From contig OZ018412.1 of assembly GCA_963969595.1 (NCBI GenBank), positions 3,598,501 through 3,662,500 on the forward strand: a stretch of 64,000 bases of DNA. The letters are read 5' to 3'. The notes below the pieces were generated by a model. The model was given only the letters and a program-made list of their open reading frames with translations, was not told where the DNA came from and ran no database searches. Origin of the DNA: Neckera pumila. Its lineage: Eukaryota > Streptophyta > Bryopsida > Hypnales > Neckeraceae. The translations under genes and the position numbers were made by a program. Of this stretch, positions 10,793-21,720 are shown in pieces; the first letter of the stretch is position 1, and each line of letters begins with the position of its first letter.

Positions 10793-11091
10793 ATTAGATG
10801 ATATTTGGGGGTCTTGGAGGGCCGTTTCAGGCCTGTTCCCTGATCTGCCCAAATTCAGTGAACGTCGGTTAGGGAATGTTAGAAAAAAAAAATTAAAAAA
10901 AAAAAAAAAAAAAAAAAATTCTTATCAAAATATCATTTTAAGCAAATTTTTTTTTTTTTTTTTTTTTCAAGAAATGACGTGGCAGTCGCTCGACAACGTC
11001 AGCCAGCTGCTGCTGCATTCTCGCAGTCTGGAAACGCAGCAGACAACAGGGGAACTCAGACCTCTCCAAGACCCCCGAATCTCATCTAATG
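10792..11091 (+). mobile_element. MITE family A (CATTAGA family), copy 1
   Basis: A non-autonomous element of about 300 bp with inverted termini. The left end is CATTAGATGATATTTGGGGG. The right end, reverse-complemented, is CATTAGATGAGATTCGGGGG. An internal A-run and T-run flank ATATCATTTTAAGCAAA, and an ATGACGTGGCAG motif follows. Other copies in this window lie at 39616-43776 (split), 53193-53480 (opposite orientation) and 55364-55654. It has no coding potential, and flanking bases show no obvious target duplication. Superfamily not assigned. Confidence 0.75.
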
Positions 11092-11700
11092 CCCTATTGT
11101 ATTAAGATATGTGTACCTAAATGCATTCCAATAAGCACTAAATGTGTTCCTATTATGCAAATGCTTAATTTTTGTTGGATCTTTTTGGAAATAAAGAGTA
11201 CCGTAATCTAGATTCTTTATTAAAACATTTTTGTCTATACTACATGAACGAAATATATATGAATCTTAAAAGTGTAGAAAATAAATGTATCCAAAGGCTT
11301 TCTAGAGGGTAACAATGGATTAGTTGTATATTGGTTTACCATCTCCTTCATGCATGTCAAGTCTTGGATACAAAGTGTGGTGCTGTATTTTATTCTTTAT
11401 GGCAATAGACTAACCTTGTTTGTTTAAAAACAAACAAATATTTTATTCCTTCTTCTTTCATTAGATAACATGCAAACTACAATGTGTGTTCATTTCAAAA
11501 AAATACAAATTGAATAAAGATCCAAATATAATTTAGAATAATTTATAATTGACTAAGGACCATATAGAGGAGCACTTTTGTATTTTTTAGTCTACAAAGT
11601 GTATTTTGAGTGAGTTTCTTAAAAATTCTAATTTAATAAGTGAAAAAAAACATTTCAAATATACAATTTTTTTCCGATTAAGAGCCTAATTATGAAGCAC
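11092..11700. other. Intergenic DNA upstream of RPS10
   Basis: The first bases continue promoter module 4. The rest is unique A+T-rich sequence with no gene that I can recognise. Confidence 0.5.
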
Positions 11701-11714
11701 CAAGTTTTTGAGCA

Positions 11715-12057
11715 ACCTAAAACCTAAAACCCTCTGTTACTTCTCAAATTTGGCAAGTATGCAACATACATAATGTAGACATGATATACTGTAGAACTGT
11801 CAACCTCGGAGGCTTCTCGACCAAACCTACCAAAAAACCTTGATGTGCGAACAGACCAACTGAACCTGAATCACACCCGAAGCAACTGGGAACAAGAGCC
11901 CTGACGTGGGAACGTAACCCTAACCCTAATCGAAGTCGAAGCGTGGGGAGCTCCTTTTCTCTCCGTCTCCACGATGTCAGTCGCCCTTTTGCGTTGCGCG
12001 CTCACTCGAATTTTTGCGAGCCATCGCGCCGAGCAGTGACCGTAGCAGCCAGGCGCC
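11715..12057 (+). promoter_or_regulatory. RPS10 promoter and 5' leader with telo-box motifs
   Basis: AACCCTAACCCTAA at about 11915-11929 is a doubled telo-box. A related CCTAAAACCTAAAACCC lies at about 11719-11735. Telo-boxes are characteristic of plant ribosomal-protein promoters. The pyrimidine-rich CTCCTTTTCTCTCCGTCTCC at about 11951-11970 is a plausible start region and TOP-like leader. No clear TATA box is seen, which is common for such genes. The mapped start site is not known. Confidence 0.65.
11974..12039 (+). CDS. Possible upstream ORF in the RPS10 leader (21 codons)
   Basis: An ATG at 11974 opens a 21-codon reading frame (MSVALLRCALTRIFASHRAEQ) ending in TGA at 12037-12039, 18 bases before the RPS10 ATG. 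It matters only if transcription starts upstream of it, which the pyrimidine tract just before suggests but does not prove. If transcribed, it could modulate translation. Alternatively it lies outside the mRNA. There is no evidence for a functional peptide. Confidence 0.3.
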   Translation: MSVALLRCALTRIFASHRAEQ

Positions 12058-13377
12058 ATGCTGATTCCCAAGAAGAACCGGGTGGAGGTCTACAAGTACC
12101 TCTTCAAGGAGGGCGTGCTGTACGCGAAGAAGGACTTCAATGCCCCCAAGCACCCCGAAATCGAGGTGCCCAATCTGCAGGTCATCAAGCTCATGCAGAG
12201 CTTCAAGTCCAAGGAGTACGTGAAGGAGAGCTTCGCATGGAGGCACTACTACTGGTGAGTCCTCATTGAGTCCTCCTCATTGACGAAGTTTGCATTTGCG
12301 AGGGTTTTGTGGTGGCGGCAATATGGGAGTGGATGTATTATTTAGGGTATAAATTCATAACCTCAGAATGCAGTCTTTTGCATTCCCTGTTTCTGTTTCT
12401 GTACAAATATGGTTACGAACGTTTCTCCTTACATTTTCCCATCTGAGTGCGCTTGGTCAGGACTGATAGTCTTCCCGGAGCCCTCAGAGTTACTGTAGCT
12501 GTGGACGTGCATTCATGTGAATTCTCTTAAGCGAGCGACGTGCTTTGGAGGAAATTGTGATAGAAATTGATGTAATGGATTCCCACGCATGATTCAACCT
12601 TCCCTACTCCTGCTTTTCCTGCACCCGTATCCAGGGTTCTTTTTAAATGATCATTTAGAAGTGTCACCCTTAGGGTTTAGATTTTAAATTCTCAGGATAC
12701 AATGTGTCTCACCTCACGACTTGCAAGATATCGTTTGAGATAATTCTCTAGTGTTAGGTCTAAACCGGATTTCGTGCTTGATTGTATCACGATGGGAGCC
12801 GGCACGTATGTGTTCGGCCTTTGGAGTGGAAGAGCAGTGTTTCCGTGAAGTCCTAACGGGTATTAAACTCTTTCGGCAGTGGGATATTTGGACAGCGACG
12901 ACACTATAGCATTCTCCTCGATTGACGATATCGTAATGTGCCGGAATGGAAGAGCAATTTGTTGTTTAAGCCCCTCTGACGGTTGGGAACCTTTTGCTGG
13001 AAGTTGTAGCTCACTGAGTCTCTTCTCCGTGCAGGTACCTTACCAACGACGGTATTGAGCACCTGAGGACCTACCTGAACCTGCCGTCCGAAATTGTTCC
13101 TGCTACTTTGAAGAAGTCCGCACGGCCACCGAGCCGGCCCATGGGAGGTGCTGGAGGTGACAGACCTCCTCGCGGACCCCCAAGAGAAGGAGAGAGGCCA
13201 CGTTTTGGTGGTGACCGGGACGGTTACCGCAGCAGTGGTGGCCGTGGAGGTGGCTTCGGAGGAGAGAAGGGTGGAGCTCCCGGAGAGTACCGTCCCGAGT
13301 TCCGTGGTGGACGAGGTGGTTTCGGTCGCGGCGGTGGCAGCTTCGGCGGCGGCGCCCCTGGTGCTATTACAGAGTAG
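12058..13377 (+). CDS. RPS10: 40S ribosomal protein S10 (eS10), one intron
   Basis: Structural protein of the cytosolic small ribosomal subunit, near the mRNA entry side of the 40S head. Exon 1 is 12058-12254 and exon 2 is 13035-13377, giving 179 residues, the normal length for plant eS10. The intron has GT (TACTG|GTGAGT) and AG (CCGTGCAG|G) borders and splits a Trp codon. The start [20 protein letters not shown] and the winged-helix region through [19 protein letters not shown] and [13 protein letters not shown] are highly characteristic. The C-terminal third is the usual Arg/Gly/Pro-rich tail ([11 protein letters not shown]). It is intact, high in GC against A+T-rich surroundings, and has a telo-box promoter, so probably an active gene. 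Strict orthology among plant RPS10 paralogs cannot be judged. Confidence 0.97.
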
Positions 13378-14205
13378 ATTCTTCTGCTGAGTACTTTCCT
13401 TTGTGCTTCTCTTTCTGTGGCTGAGATTAGCTTCAGCCTTTGATAATTTCTTAAATGTGAGCCACAGTGTACCACAATTTCATGATTTCACTGAGATTTT
13501 CGTGTTAGTTTTCTTGTGCTTGTTGATTTTGGTGATTATAAATTTTTGGGGACTGTAGTGGAGTTTTCTTGTGGAGATTTCGAGAGCTGGTGAATGAGTT
13601 TCCGCTCTTCCAGTTCCTTGCGATGGTCAGTGTGTTCTATGTATGTCATGTTAGTTTGAAATTATCATATTCAGATTTCAACAGATGTGAGTTGTCGGAA
13701 GATCAGCTTGCGTTTTTATATGAGAACGTTTGCATTGGTCAGTCGTGCGTATCTTTGGATGCCAGTTGACTTGAAACTGATAATGACTAACGTCGGTTTT
13801 TCTCGAATTCTGGTTTGAGCAAGTCGCTGTTTTGCCTTATCGAAGTAAAATGCATCGAGGTAGGTGAGAGAGTATTGCAGCCGCGGACTGGATGTCTGTC
13901 CCAGTGCTTTGGTATAAGTCATTCAAACCCAGTATCTACCCCAGTTCAATTGCTTTTCGTAGTATGGGATCCAATTTGCTAATGTAATAAATCTTCCTCT
14001 CAGGATGGATTTGTGGTTGGGTTGGAGTTGGGTTGATAAGTCACCATTTTATCACTCCAATGAACACCACTTTGCAACTTTTACACGTGACAACAGGTTC
14101 ATTTAGTATTTGAGCATCCTGGGGGATGCTTTATTGCTTTTGGATTAGCATTGTAATGTGAGAAGTTAAGTACACCCCTTCAAGCTAATGGGGTCCTTGG
14201 ATTTT
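13378..14205 (+). other. RPS10 3' UTR and downstream DNA
   Basis: The sequence after the stop is T/G-rich and free of convincing ORFs, as expected for a plant 3' UTR. A possible poly(A) signal (AATAAA) occurs near 13986, but a site closer to 13530-13560 is equally possible. No other gene is recognisable before the repeat at about 14206. Confidence 0.5.
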
Positions 14206-14702
14206 GTCCTTTATCCGATCTAATTGCCATCAATCCCAATGGTGAGATTGTTCTAGCAAAAACTAAACCTTGTGGAATTTTTATTTATTTTTAATTGTAA
14301 AAATTGCATTCAGAAATGAATCCCACAAAGTTATTTTTTTCAAGAAGATGCTCTAAGTGCCCCCAAAACAAGATTGTCCATAACTTTCTCATAAAAATCC
14401 AAATGAAATGAATCAAAGCTTTCCAAATAGAAAAAAAAATAATCTATAAGGAAAAAAAAATTAAAAAAATTAAAAAAAAATTGCAAATTTTTTTTTGCTA
14501 CCCCCGAAAGGTTGTTTTGAGCTTATTTGGGCACAATTTTTTTCCTGGACACCGATTGAAAAGTTAATTGTATTCCCACGCAGCTTAGCAGTTTTCCTAT
14601 CTTCAAAACAAATTTTGGAAAATCCCAACAAAAAATCAGCCCATAAGTATCTGCCCGAAACTCCATTTGTCCCTCAAAGGGACAATGGGCTTTTAGGGGT
14701 TA
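14206..14702. repeat. Repeat family B (TTAACCCCTAAAGGACCA), copy with right terminus
   Basis: This matches 22180-22545 and 58990-59230 over GATGCTCTAA…AACAAGATTGTCCATAA, CTTTCTCAT…ATCAAAG and TTTCCAAATAGA…AATCTATAAGGAA. It ends in CTTTTAGGGGTTAA, the reverse complement of the family's left end. It contains A/T-run sequence and no coding capacity. The left part is missing. Confidence 0.65.
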
Positions 14703-15078
14703 AGTGAGTTTTAGATATAGTCCTAGACATACGATTATTAGTAGTGACCTTTAAGGAGATTTTCAGTTAAAAATTACTAGAAACACAATCACAATCCTCA
14801 GTTCTTTTGTAAAAGTTATTATGGTTTGGTTTTTCTTTCATTTAGTACTACCTTCTACTTTACAATTTTTTGAAAGATGAAAATGAAATTTTTTTGTTTA
14901 TAATTTTTTACATATATTCTCGATCTACTTTCCAACATATTGACTAAAATATGCACAAGTTGTGGGAGATACAATTTTCTTCTAAAAATGTTGAAACACT
15001 AAACTTTACCATGGAAGGACTAGAGAAGCCTACATTTTGAAGTTTAGGCACATTGAACTTGCAATTGGTGGGGATATC
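14703..15078. other. A+T-rich DNA without recognisable feature
   Basis: Short low-complexity ORFs only. No repeat relationship was noticed within the window. Confidence 0.4.
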
Positions 15079-16967
15079 ATACTATCATACTACTAAAATC
15101 ACAACAACCTCTATAATATCACAATTCAATTTTGAATAATACAATAGAAATTCAATTGCTTTTGTAATAGCCATAGGATACTTTCGACTATATATTATGT
15201 ATTCTTTTTGTGAAATATTTGAAAATCAAATGGATACTTCTAAAAAAATTTCAAAGAAACTTTTCAGACAACAAAATTATAGATAAATTCCATGTCTTTT
15301 TAAAATGTGATATTAAAGAATAAGGAAGCACCAACTGCTAGCATTGCTCTACATATTCAAATGTGAAGATTCTACTTACATTGTTCACTTGATTAATTTA
15401 TTCTTATTGCAATGTTTTCATCTTTGCAAAGGTTATTTTGTAAAAATTATGATATGAAGATTTTCTTTAATTACTTTATATTACACTGTATAAATTTTTT
15501 CAAAGAATACTGTATGAGGATGTCAATATTTTCATTTAAAGATTATACATACTTTGTTTATCTACATTCTATCACATGAAAATTGATGAAAGTAATATAT
15601 TTAATCCATAGCAAAGCAAGCACCAATCGCTATCATACTACTAAAATCATAATTCCTTTGTAATATCACAAATGCTACCATTAATAATAGGGGCTCATGC
15701 TTGCTATGCTACGCATTCATTGTATTGCATATTAGTAAAATTTTGATACATTTGAATAGAATGCATGATAATGATTTCAATAAGTCTTTGAAATAATTAA
15801 TTTTAATATTTTGTGAAAAAAAATTCAATTGTGCATACATAAAAATAATATTATCATACAATGTTATATTACAGAAATAGAGTAGTAGTTTGCAATCACC
15901 TATGTAATATTACTTTTACAACTTTTATGATTTCAAAATTCTATTGCTACTACAAATGATTTGAGAAATTTATTCAATTGAAGTGATTTTGGAGTTCACA
16001 ACAATTAAGTTGTTCATGAAGTTTTTGAAATTTACAAGTTTTTCTTTTCATTTCACCAAGTTTTTGGGTTGCCATTGTTCGTAACAATTGAGTCAACTTT
16101 TGAACGCATTACAATAAATGTGTATCTTTTACAGTATTCACCATTGCATATATTTCATTCATCATTCAATAAATTTCTATTATACGTTTCAATATATGCT
16201 TACTTCTAAACAAAATTATACAAAAATTTTAATAGTTTTTATTTAAAGATTTATTGAAATTTTTGTTTTGCATTTTATCTAATACATTAAAATTCTAATA
16301 AAATTCTAATGATGAATGCGTAGCATAGCAAGTGCCAACCGCTAGTCATACTACTAAAATCATAACTCCCTCTGTAATATCACAAATGCTACCATTAATA
16401 TTAGGGGCTCATGCTTGCTATGCGACGCGTTCATTGTATCACATATTAATATTTTGTCAAAATATTTTCAATCATGCATATATAAAAAGAATATTTTCAT
16501 ACAATGTTATATTACAGAAATAGAGCAGTAGTTTGCAATCACCTCTATATTATCACTTTTATAGCTTTTATGATTTCAAAATTCTATTACTACTACCAAA
16601 TGATTTGAGAAATTTATTCAATTGAAGCAATTTTGGATTTCACAACAATTAAATTGTTCATGAAGTTTTTGAAATTTATAAGTTTTTCTTTTCAATTCAC
16701 CAAGTTTTTGGGTTGCCATTGTTCGTAACAATTAAGTCAACTTTTGAATGCATTACAATAAATGTGTATCTTTTACAATATTCATCATTCAATAAATTTC
16801 TATTATACATTTCAATATATGCTTACTTCTAAACAAAATTATATAAAGATTTTAGTAATTTTTATTTGAAGATTTATTGAAACTTTTGTTCTGCATTTTA
16901 TCTAATATATAAAAATTCTAATAAAATTCTAATGATGAATGCGTAGCATAGCAAGCGCCAACCGCTA
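15079..16967. repeat. Tandem 0.65-0.7-kb repeat units with inverted termini
   Basis: Two near-complete units (about 15629-16340 and 16341-16967) and a degraded one before them (about 15079-15628). Each begins TCATACTACTAAAATCA. Each contains an inner segment bounded by an inverted pair, GCTCATGCTTGCTATGCTAC near the left and, at the right, GCGTAGCATAGCAAGYGCCA. The inner segments (for example 15691-16344) therefore look like a transposon-like element that was amplified together with its flank. There is no coding capacity. The exact superfamily is not evident. Confidence 0.65.
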
Positions 16968-17146
16968 GTTCACTCTAAAATTCTAGAGGGATATACTTGA
17001 ATAAGTTAATTAAATGGTCTTATGGTTGGATTCATCAAAAAATAAGTAAAAATGATTAGAAGATTTTAGTCTTATTGTGGACAAGTATTTTGAAGTACAA
17101 TTTTGGGCCTCTCAAGGCACCAAAGAACTTTAGGTATTAACTCTAT

Positions 17147-18457
17147 AAGGACATTTGCGTCCAGAAAGTCTTCACATCCTAAGCTGAAACATGAAGCGTT
17201 CAATTGTGCACATTCTAAAATCTAAATTGAGATAAATAACACTTGAGACTCACACACAATATGTAGGAAACCCTAAACTATACTACCACTTCGTATGACC
17301 TCTACTTGCATTGATTACGGCTTGAATTCTACAATGCATGGAATCAATGAAATCGTCAATAGTATTTTGATTAATCTCCTCCCACTCCTCCTGTGCGACA
17401 GTAAATAATTGAGAATCTGTATAGGGGCGTTGTTCCTGCTGTGAGAAACGTTTTCTGAGTTGCTGCTTCAACAACAACCACATATTCTCAATTGGATTGA
17501 GATCTGGTGAGTTGGGTGGCCACGAAAGTTGCAAATAGCCACAATCCTCTTGCAGTTTCTTGTTCTCAGGACCATAATGCCAAGTTGCTCCATCTATTGC
17601 AAGGTAGATAATATTAGGGTTATCACATAGACTGCAAATGAAAGGAATTACATGAGGTTTATGGATCTCATTTCCAAATTGGGAAGCATTGAGGCCTAAT
17701 TTATCACGAGGACTTCTATGCTACATCTCAGTCCTCTTTCTCACCAAAATCAATCCTGTGTGCTTCCCTTTTGCTATTCACGCAAAGATCCCAACAGTGG
17801 TCCTCCTTGACTTGAAATTTGGCTTCATATTCTTCTCGCACAACTCCTCTCCAGGCCTCACCAGCACTTTCTTTTAGCTGGAGAAGGATCGTATTCAATT
17901 GTCGCTTCATCGATGAATGCCACTCATCCCCATTGTTGCAAATCCCACCAACGTCGCCTCTCTACAAAGTCTTCACGCCTCTGCTTCTGTCCAGGTCTCC
18001 AAAACGGCTTTTACCTCGGAATCTTGAGGCGAAAACCAGACTCTTTCAAAATTTTGTCAACATTGGAATGGCCAAGTCCAACATCAGCAGTATTGGTGAT
18101 CTCGCACAAATTCAACCTTAGATTCTCATCCACTACTTCTAAAACTCTCTTCCTCTTCGCTTTTGTGAGTTTTGAGGGGCGTCCAGAGCGCGCGGCATCC
18201 TTGACATCACCCCCACGCTCATCGCCTCTCTTCACAACCTCTCTCACTTGTGACTTTGACAAACCTAATTCCGAAGCAATCTTTCCATAACCCCAAGCAG
18301 TATGCGTGCGAAGGGTGTAAACCTTTGCATTCAACTCTTCCCGCTCGCTCAAATTCCGTTTTTTTGCTGCCATCTCGTCCTAAATCGCTACTGTTCACAA
18401 CTGGCAAGGGGGGGTGCAAAGTCTTTTCAGACACGACTGGACACAACTTTATTATGA
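17147..18457 (-). mobile_element. Tc1-like element with degraded inverted termini
   Basis: The right end, reversed, contains TGTCTGAAAAGACTTTGCAC followed by a C-run, just 5' of the transposase start. The left end has GCGTCCAGAAAGTCTTCACA. These align imperfectly (about 15 of 21 positions), as expected for an old element. TA dinucleotides are available at both borders, but the target duplication cannot be fixed. The right border touches the CACTA terminus relic at 18458. Confidence 0.45.
17283..18373 (-). pseudogene. Tc1-like (DD34E) transposase pseudogene
   Basis: A broken transposase of the Tc1/mariner superfamily, which cuts and pastes DNA at TA sites. The N-terminal part (18373-18011) carries a helix-turn-helix region (YGKIASELGLSKSQVREV) and a GRPSKLTKAKRKRVLE linker. 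The first catalytic Asp is in VAFIDEATI (about 17923-17897). The second is in YLAIDGATWHYG. The catalytic Glu is in WPPNSPDLNPIENMW, and 34 residues separate the second Asp from the Glu, the Tc1-type DD34E spacing. It is inactivated by a stop at about 18008, a TGA at about 17924 and two frameshifts (three reading frames are used). Plant mariner-like elements are usually DD39D, so this type is unexpected here. Confidence 0.85.
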
Positions 18458-18838
18458 TACAACAAAACGAGTGTTTTATGATTGCAAAATATGACTGCGT
18501 TGAGTCATAAAATCTGAAAATATAACTTCACCAAAAATCACTGTAGATGATTGGCAATATGACTGCACTCAGTTATTACCGACAAGTCATATTTTGCGCA
18601 GTCATATTTTGCACTCATATGGGTTGAAGATATATTTAGCCATATTTAGATGTATTTTGCTAATGTGGCATATATGTTGACTATTTTAGGAGGCTTGACT
18701 TTCTCATGACCTACCCAAACAAATAAAAACATCCTACGTGGAACATGACTCCATTGAGTCATATTTTTAGTTGACGTGGAATATGACTGTAGTGAGTCAT
18801 ATTTTGGTTGACGTGGCATATGACTGCAAAGAGTCATT
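18458..18838 (-). mobile_element. CACTA-element terminal relic
   Basis: The sequence from TACAACAAAACGAG onwards is nearly the reverse complement of the right end of the 5.1-kb CACTA element (51870-52255). It includes GACTGCGTTGAGTCATAAAA, AAAATCACTGTAGATGA, GAGGCTTGACTTTCTCATGA and repeated TATGACT…AGTCATA motifs. The terminal CAC is lost at the border with the Tc1-like element, and the inner side is cut by the LTR-like repeat starting at 18839. Only this terminus of the copy is present nearby. Confidence 0.8.
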
Positions 18839-20960
18839 TGTGAGCTTCCAAATTGTCACTTGAGACTCATGGATTTCTATTTTTTGAAATTTGCAATTTA
18901 GAATAGATAAAACTATACAAAAAGCCATAAAAAGAATGTAGAACCAAAATAGGGTTGTACCATACCCATTATAGTATTTGTTCTAGTTTTGATTTTATAC
19001 CTAGAACTTCTTCAAACCTTGCCTATAAATAGAGTCAAAACCACAAGATAGCGGGATTTGGACGATTTTAGTCACATGGCCCCAAAAGGGCTAAATCCCA
19101 TTGGAAGGTGGCAATGCATGGCTAAATTGGTCCTAGGGATTCACAGCGAGTCATAGGTTGGGTCCTAGGTTGGATTTCAAATTCCCCATTAGATCCATAA
19201 ATTCCCAAAAAACTAGGTTGTTAGCATGTAGGAGCCATTAAACTCAAGACGGGACCGTGGAGGAATCTATAGCCCAAGGATGATATTTTAGGGTAAATCT
19301 CATGCCAAGAGTCCAACGGCAAAACCAATTTGCCAAAATTCCCTCATCTGCAAAAGATTTTTACGCCATCGACAATTCGAGGAAAAGGTCAATTTGGGTC
19401 TTCACTGACCAATTGTGCCAGGTACGGAAACGCACCTCCACATCTATCTTGAGGCTCCCTGAGAGGTCCCATGAAAAATCCCGGCATCTTCCGACTTGCA
19501 AAAGAACCTTTTCCAGGTGGTCAGCCGTTCTAACCTCCAACGGGAATTTTTTGTAAATTATCCAGGTTGCGGTAAAATCTCACTAAAAATTAGGATAGCT
19601 TGTTTTATGCCAATAATGCATTCCAATAATTTCGCAGCATTCCGATAGCGGCAGGTACCCGAACTGGCAAGATTCCTCTGGAATTCATTACGTGGCGAGA
19701 TCCTCACGACGTTGACCAGTATTCTGGGGGCACACGACGGCAAAATAGCGTCAATATGGAGTCTTTTCCTACTCCCTTTCACCTTCCAAAGACCCCGAGC
19801 TAGTTACTTTTTTTAAAGTAAGAAACCCCCAAGAATTGGAGATTTACCGCAATTGGATTTTTTAATCTAGACTAGCCTATGATGGGATTTTGAATCCGGT
19901 TCGAGGGCTATAGGGATCGTGGACTGAAAATGTTGTTCTGGACCCAATGGCGCAATCCATTTGACATTTGGAGCTGATCTCCAAAAGTTAGGAGGTTGGT
20001 CTAGCATAGATGGTAGAAAGTGAGATTCTAAGATTATGATGAAAATCTTTGAGGACGAGGATGAAAATCCAAGTCGATAAGGTTACAAGTAGGAATTTAG
20101 GGAGAGGGGAGTGAGCCCTTGGAAATCTATATAAGGGCCCCATTTCCTTCTTTAAAATCAATCCCCGTACTTGTTTTTGGGTTAGTGGGTCCAAGTCATT
20201 TTGGATATTTTGGCGTGTGAAGCCAAAAACCTCTATGGTGTTTTTGGAGCACTTTTGGCTCCTTTTGTTGTTGTATTTTAAGCTTTGAAGGTCCTTGGGG
20301 GTCCTTCTACCTTGCCTTGTGTACGCTTGTGTGTGTTTGTGTGTGCTCTTATAGTTATTCAAAAATCTTTTTATCCTCATGTATCCTCGTGAACTAACTC
20401 GTATGGTTTAGAGTCTTTTGGTGTTTTGTATTAACCCTAGAGAACCCCCCACCATACCTTGGCGATGCCGCTTTGGAGGACCTTTTGTATTTGAGTCCGT
20501 ACTAACTAGCAATAACTGCACCGTGTTTGTTTTCCCTTTCCTTTTGTGTTCTAACCATCGTTTAATCGTTTCTTTCCCTTGTTGAGTGGACCTCCCTCCG
20601 GGACGATGAAGCTTCGACCCCCCTTGTGTTTTGTTCCTAACGTGTATCCTTACCTTTGTCTAAACCTCGCCTTGCCATCTGTACTCCCCTCCGGGACGGT
20701 GAAGCTTTGATAGTGAAACCTAGAAAAGTTTGGCATTTTTTGTGGTTATCCTTGGGACGGCAAAGCTTTGATTATAGGATCTAGAAAAGTTTGGCATTTT
20801 TTATAAAATTTCAAGCATCTTTCTACCTTAGTGTCCAAATATCCACGTGAGGATATTCTCGTTAGTGCTCAAATATCCAAGAATCTCGAAAACGGTTGAA
20901 TCAGTAGAACTGTCCTCTGGTGGAAAATACTAGAATCCAGTATACCCCCTAAGCTAGTCA
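18839..20960 (+). mobile_element. LTR-like repeat (family C), copy 1, probable solo LTR
   Basis: Begins TGTGAGCTTCCAAATTGTCA, the shared start of the family (also at 33008 reverse, 37292 and 63273). A promoter-like TATATAAGG lies at 20128-20136. Downstream are features shared with copy 2: GCCGCTTTGGAGGAC at about 20467 and GGCAAAGCTTTGA at about 20759. The TG start, TATA box about two thirds along and length of about 2.1 kb fit a long terminal repeat. No gag/pol is recognised beside it. The 3' end is uncertain. GCGGTAAAATCTCACTAAAA at about 19570 is another shared motif. Confidence 0.6.
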
Positions 20961-21720
20961 TAGAGTTTTTTTGTTTTTTTTAAAAGTCCAAAGTTGTGTG
21001 GGAATCCTACCTTGAGTCCAAGTTTTTTCTTAGTTCCAAGAAAAAAATCATAAGAAAACAAGATGACCAGCCCAAAAGAGGGCCAGATCAAAAGGAAAAC
21101 AAGACGATTGGCCTTTGGGGGCAATCTACGGGCTCTGGGAGTTGGGGCAATCCAGGGGCTTGGGAGTCGGGTTCCACAAAATTTCAGATAAAAAAAAAAA
21201 GGAAGGCTACGTGCAAGTCTAGAGTTTAGGTGGGGAGTCGGGCTCGTTTTTAAAACCAAAATTGACAAGGGAAACCATTGGAAGTAGGAAGGAAGAATAT
21301 TTGTGAAGGAAGGAAAAAGAAAAGAAAAAGATGGGGTCTTGGCTAAGCTCCACATAGGATAATCGTTCGTCTAACATCTGCAAAACCACTAAAAGATAGA
21401 AGGAGAAGGAAAGGAGAGGTCAGCTATATAGGTGACGTAGAAGAGAGACAATAAATAGTGTGCTAGCTAGATAGACTAGGTGGAATAGGAGAATTAAAAA
21501 AAGAAGCCTTGGTAGCCGCTAGAGGAGGATGGGGGGATGACGACGTAAGAACTTTGTAAGAGGTAAGTTGGCGTATTTATGCCTCTTAGTTGTCAAGGTT
21601 GATAGCGCAAGAACTCATCAACGTATTTGGTGGAATAGTTCAAGAGTAGAAGAAGGGAAAGAAAAGGAAAAGAAAAGGGCTAGAAGGAGATGGAAGAAAA
21701 ATCAATTGTAATCTCCGATC
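20961..21720. other. Unassigned repeat-like DNA
   Basis: Purine-rich, with ORFs up to 133 codons on the minus strand that lack recognisable domains. It may be internal sequence of the family C retroelement, but I found no gag, protease, RT or integrase motif. Confidence 0.3.

Noticed and set aside
10860..10975. A- and T-runs as poly(A) tail of a retrogene
   Set aside because: They are the internal A-run/T-run of MITE family A, repeated at 55450-55530 and 53308-53390.
11943..12269. 108-codon plus-strand ORF overlapping RPS10 exon 1
   Set aside because: It is in another frame of the eS10 exon. The eS10 frame is unmistakable.
13224..13475. Pro-rich minus-strand ORF of 83 codons
   Set aside because: It is the antisense shadow of the Gly/Arg-rich tail of RPS10.
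15079..16967. CRISPR-like array
   Set aside because: The units are about 650-700 bp long, not short repeats with spacers, and the DNA is eukaryotic.
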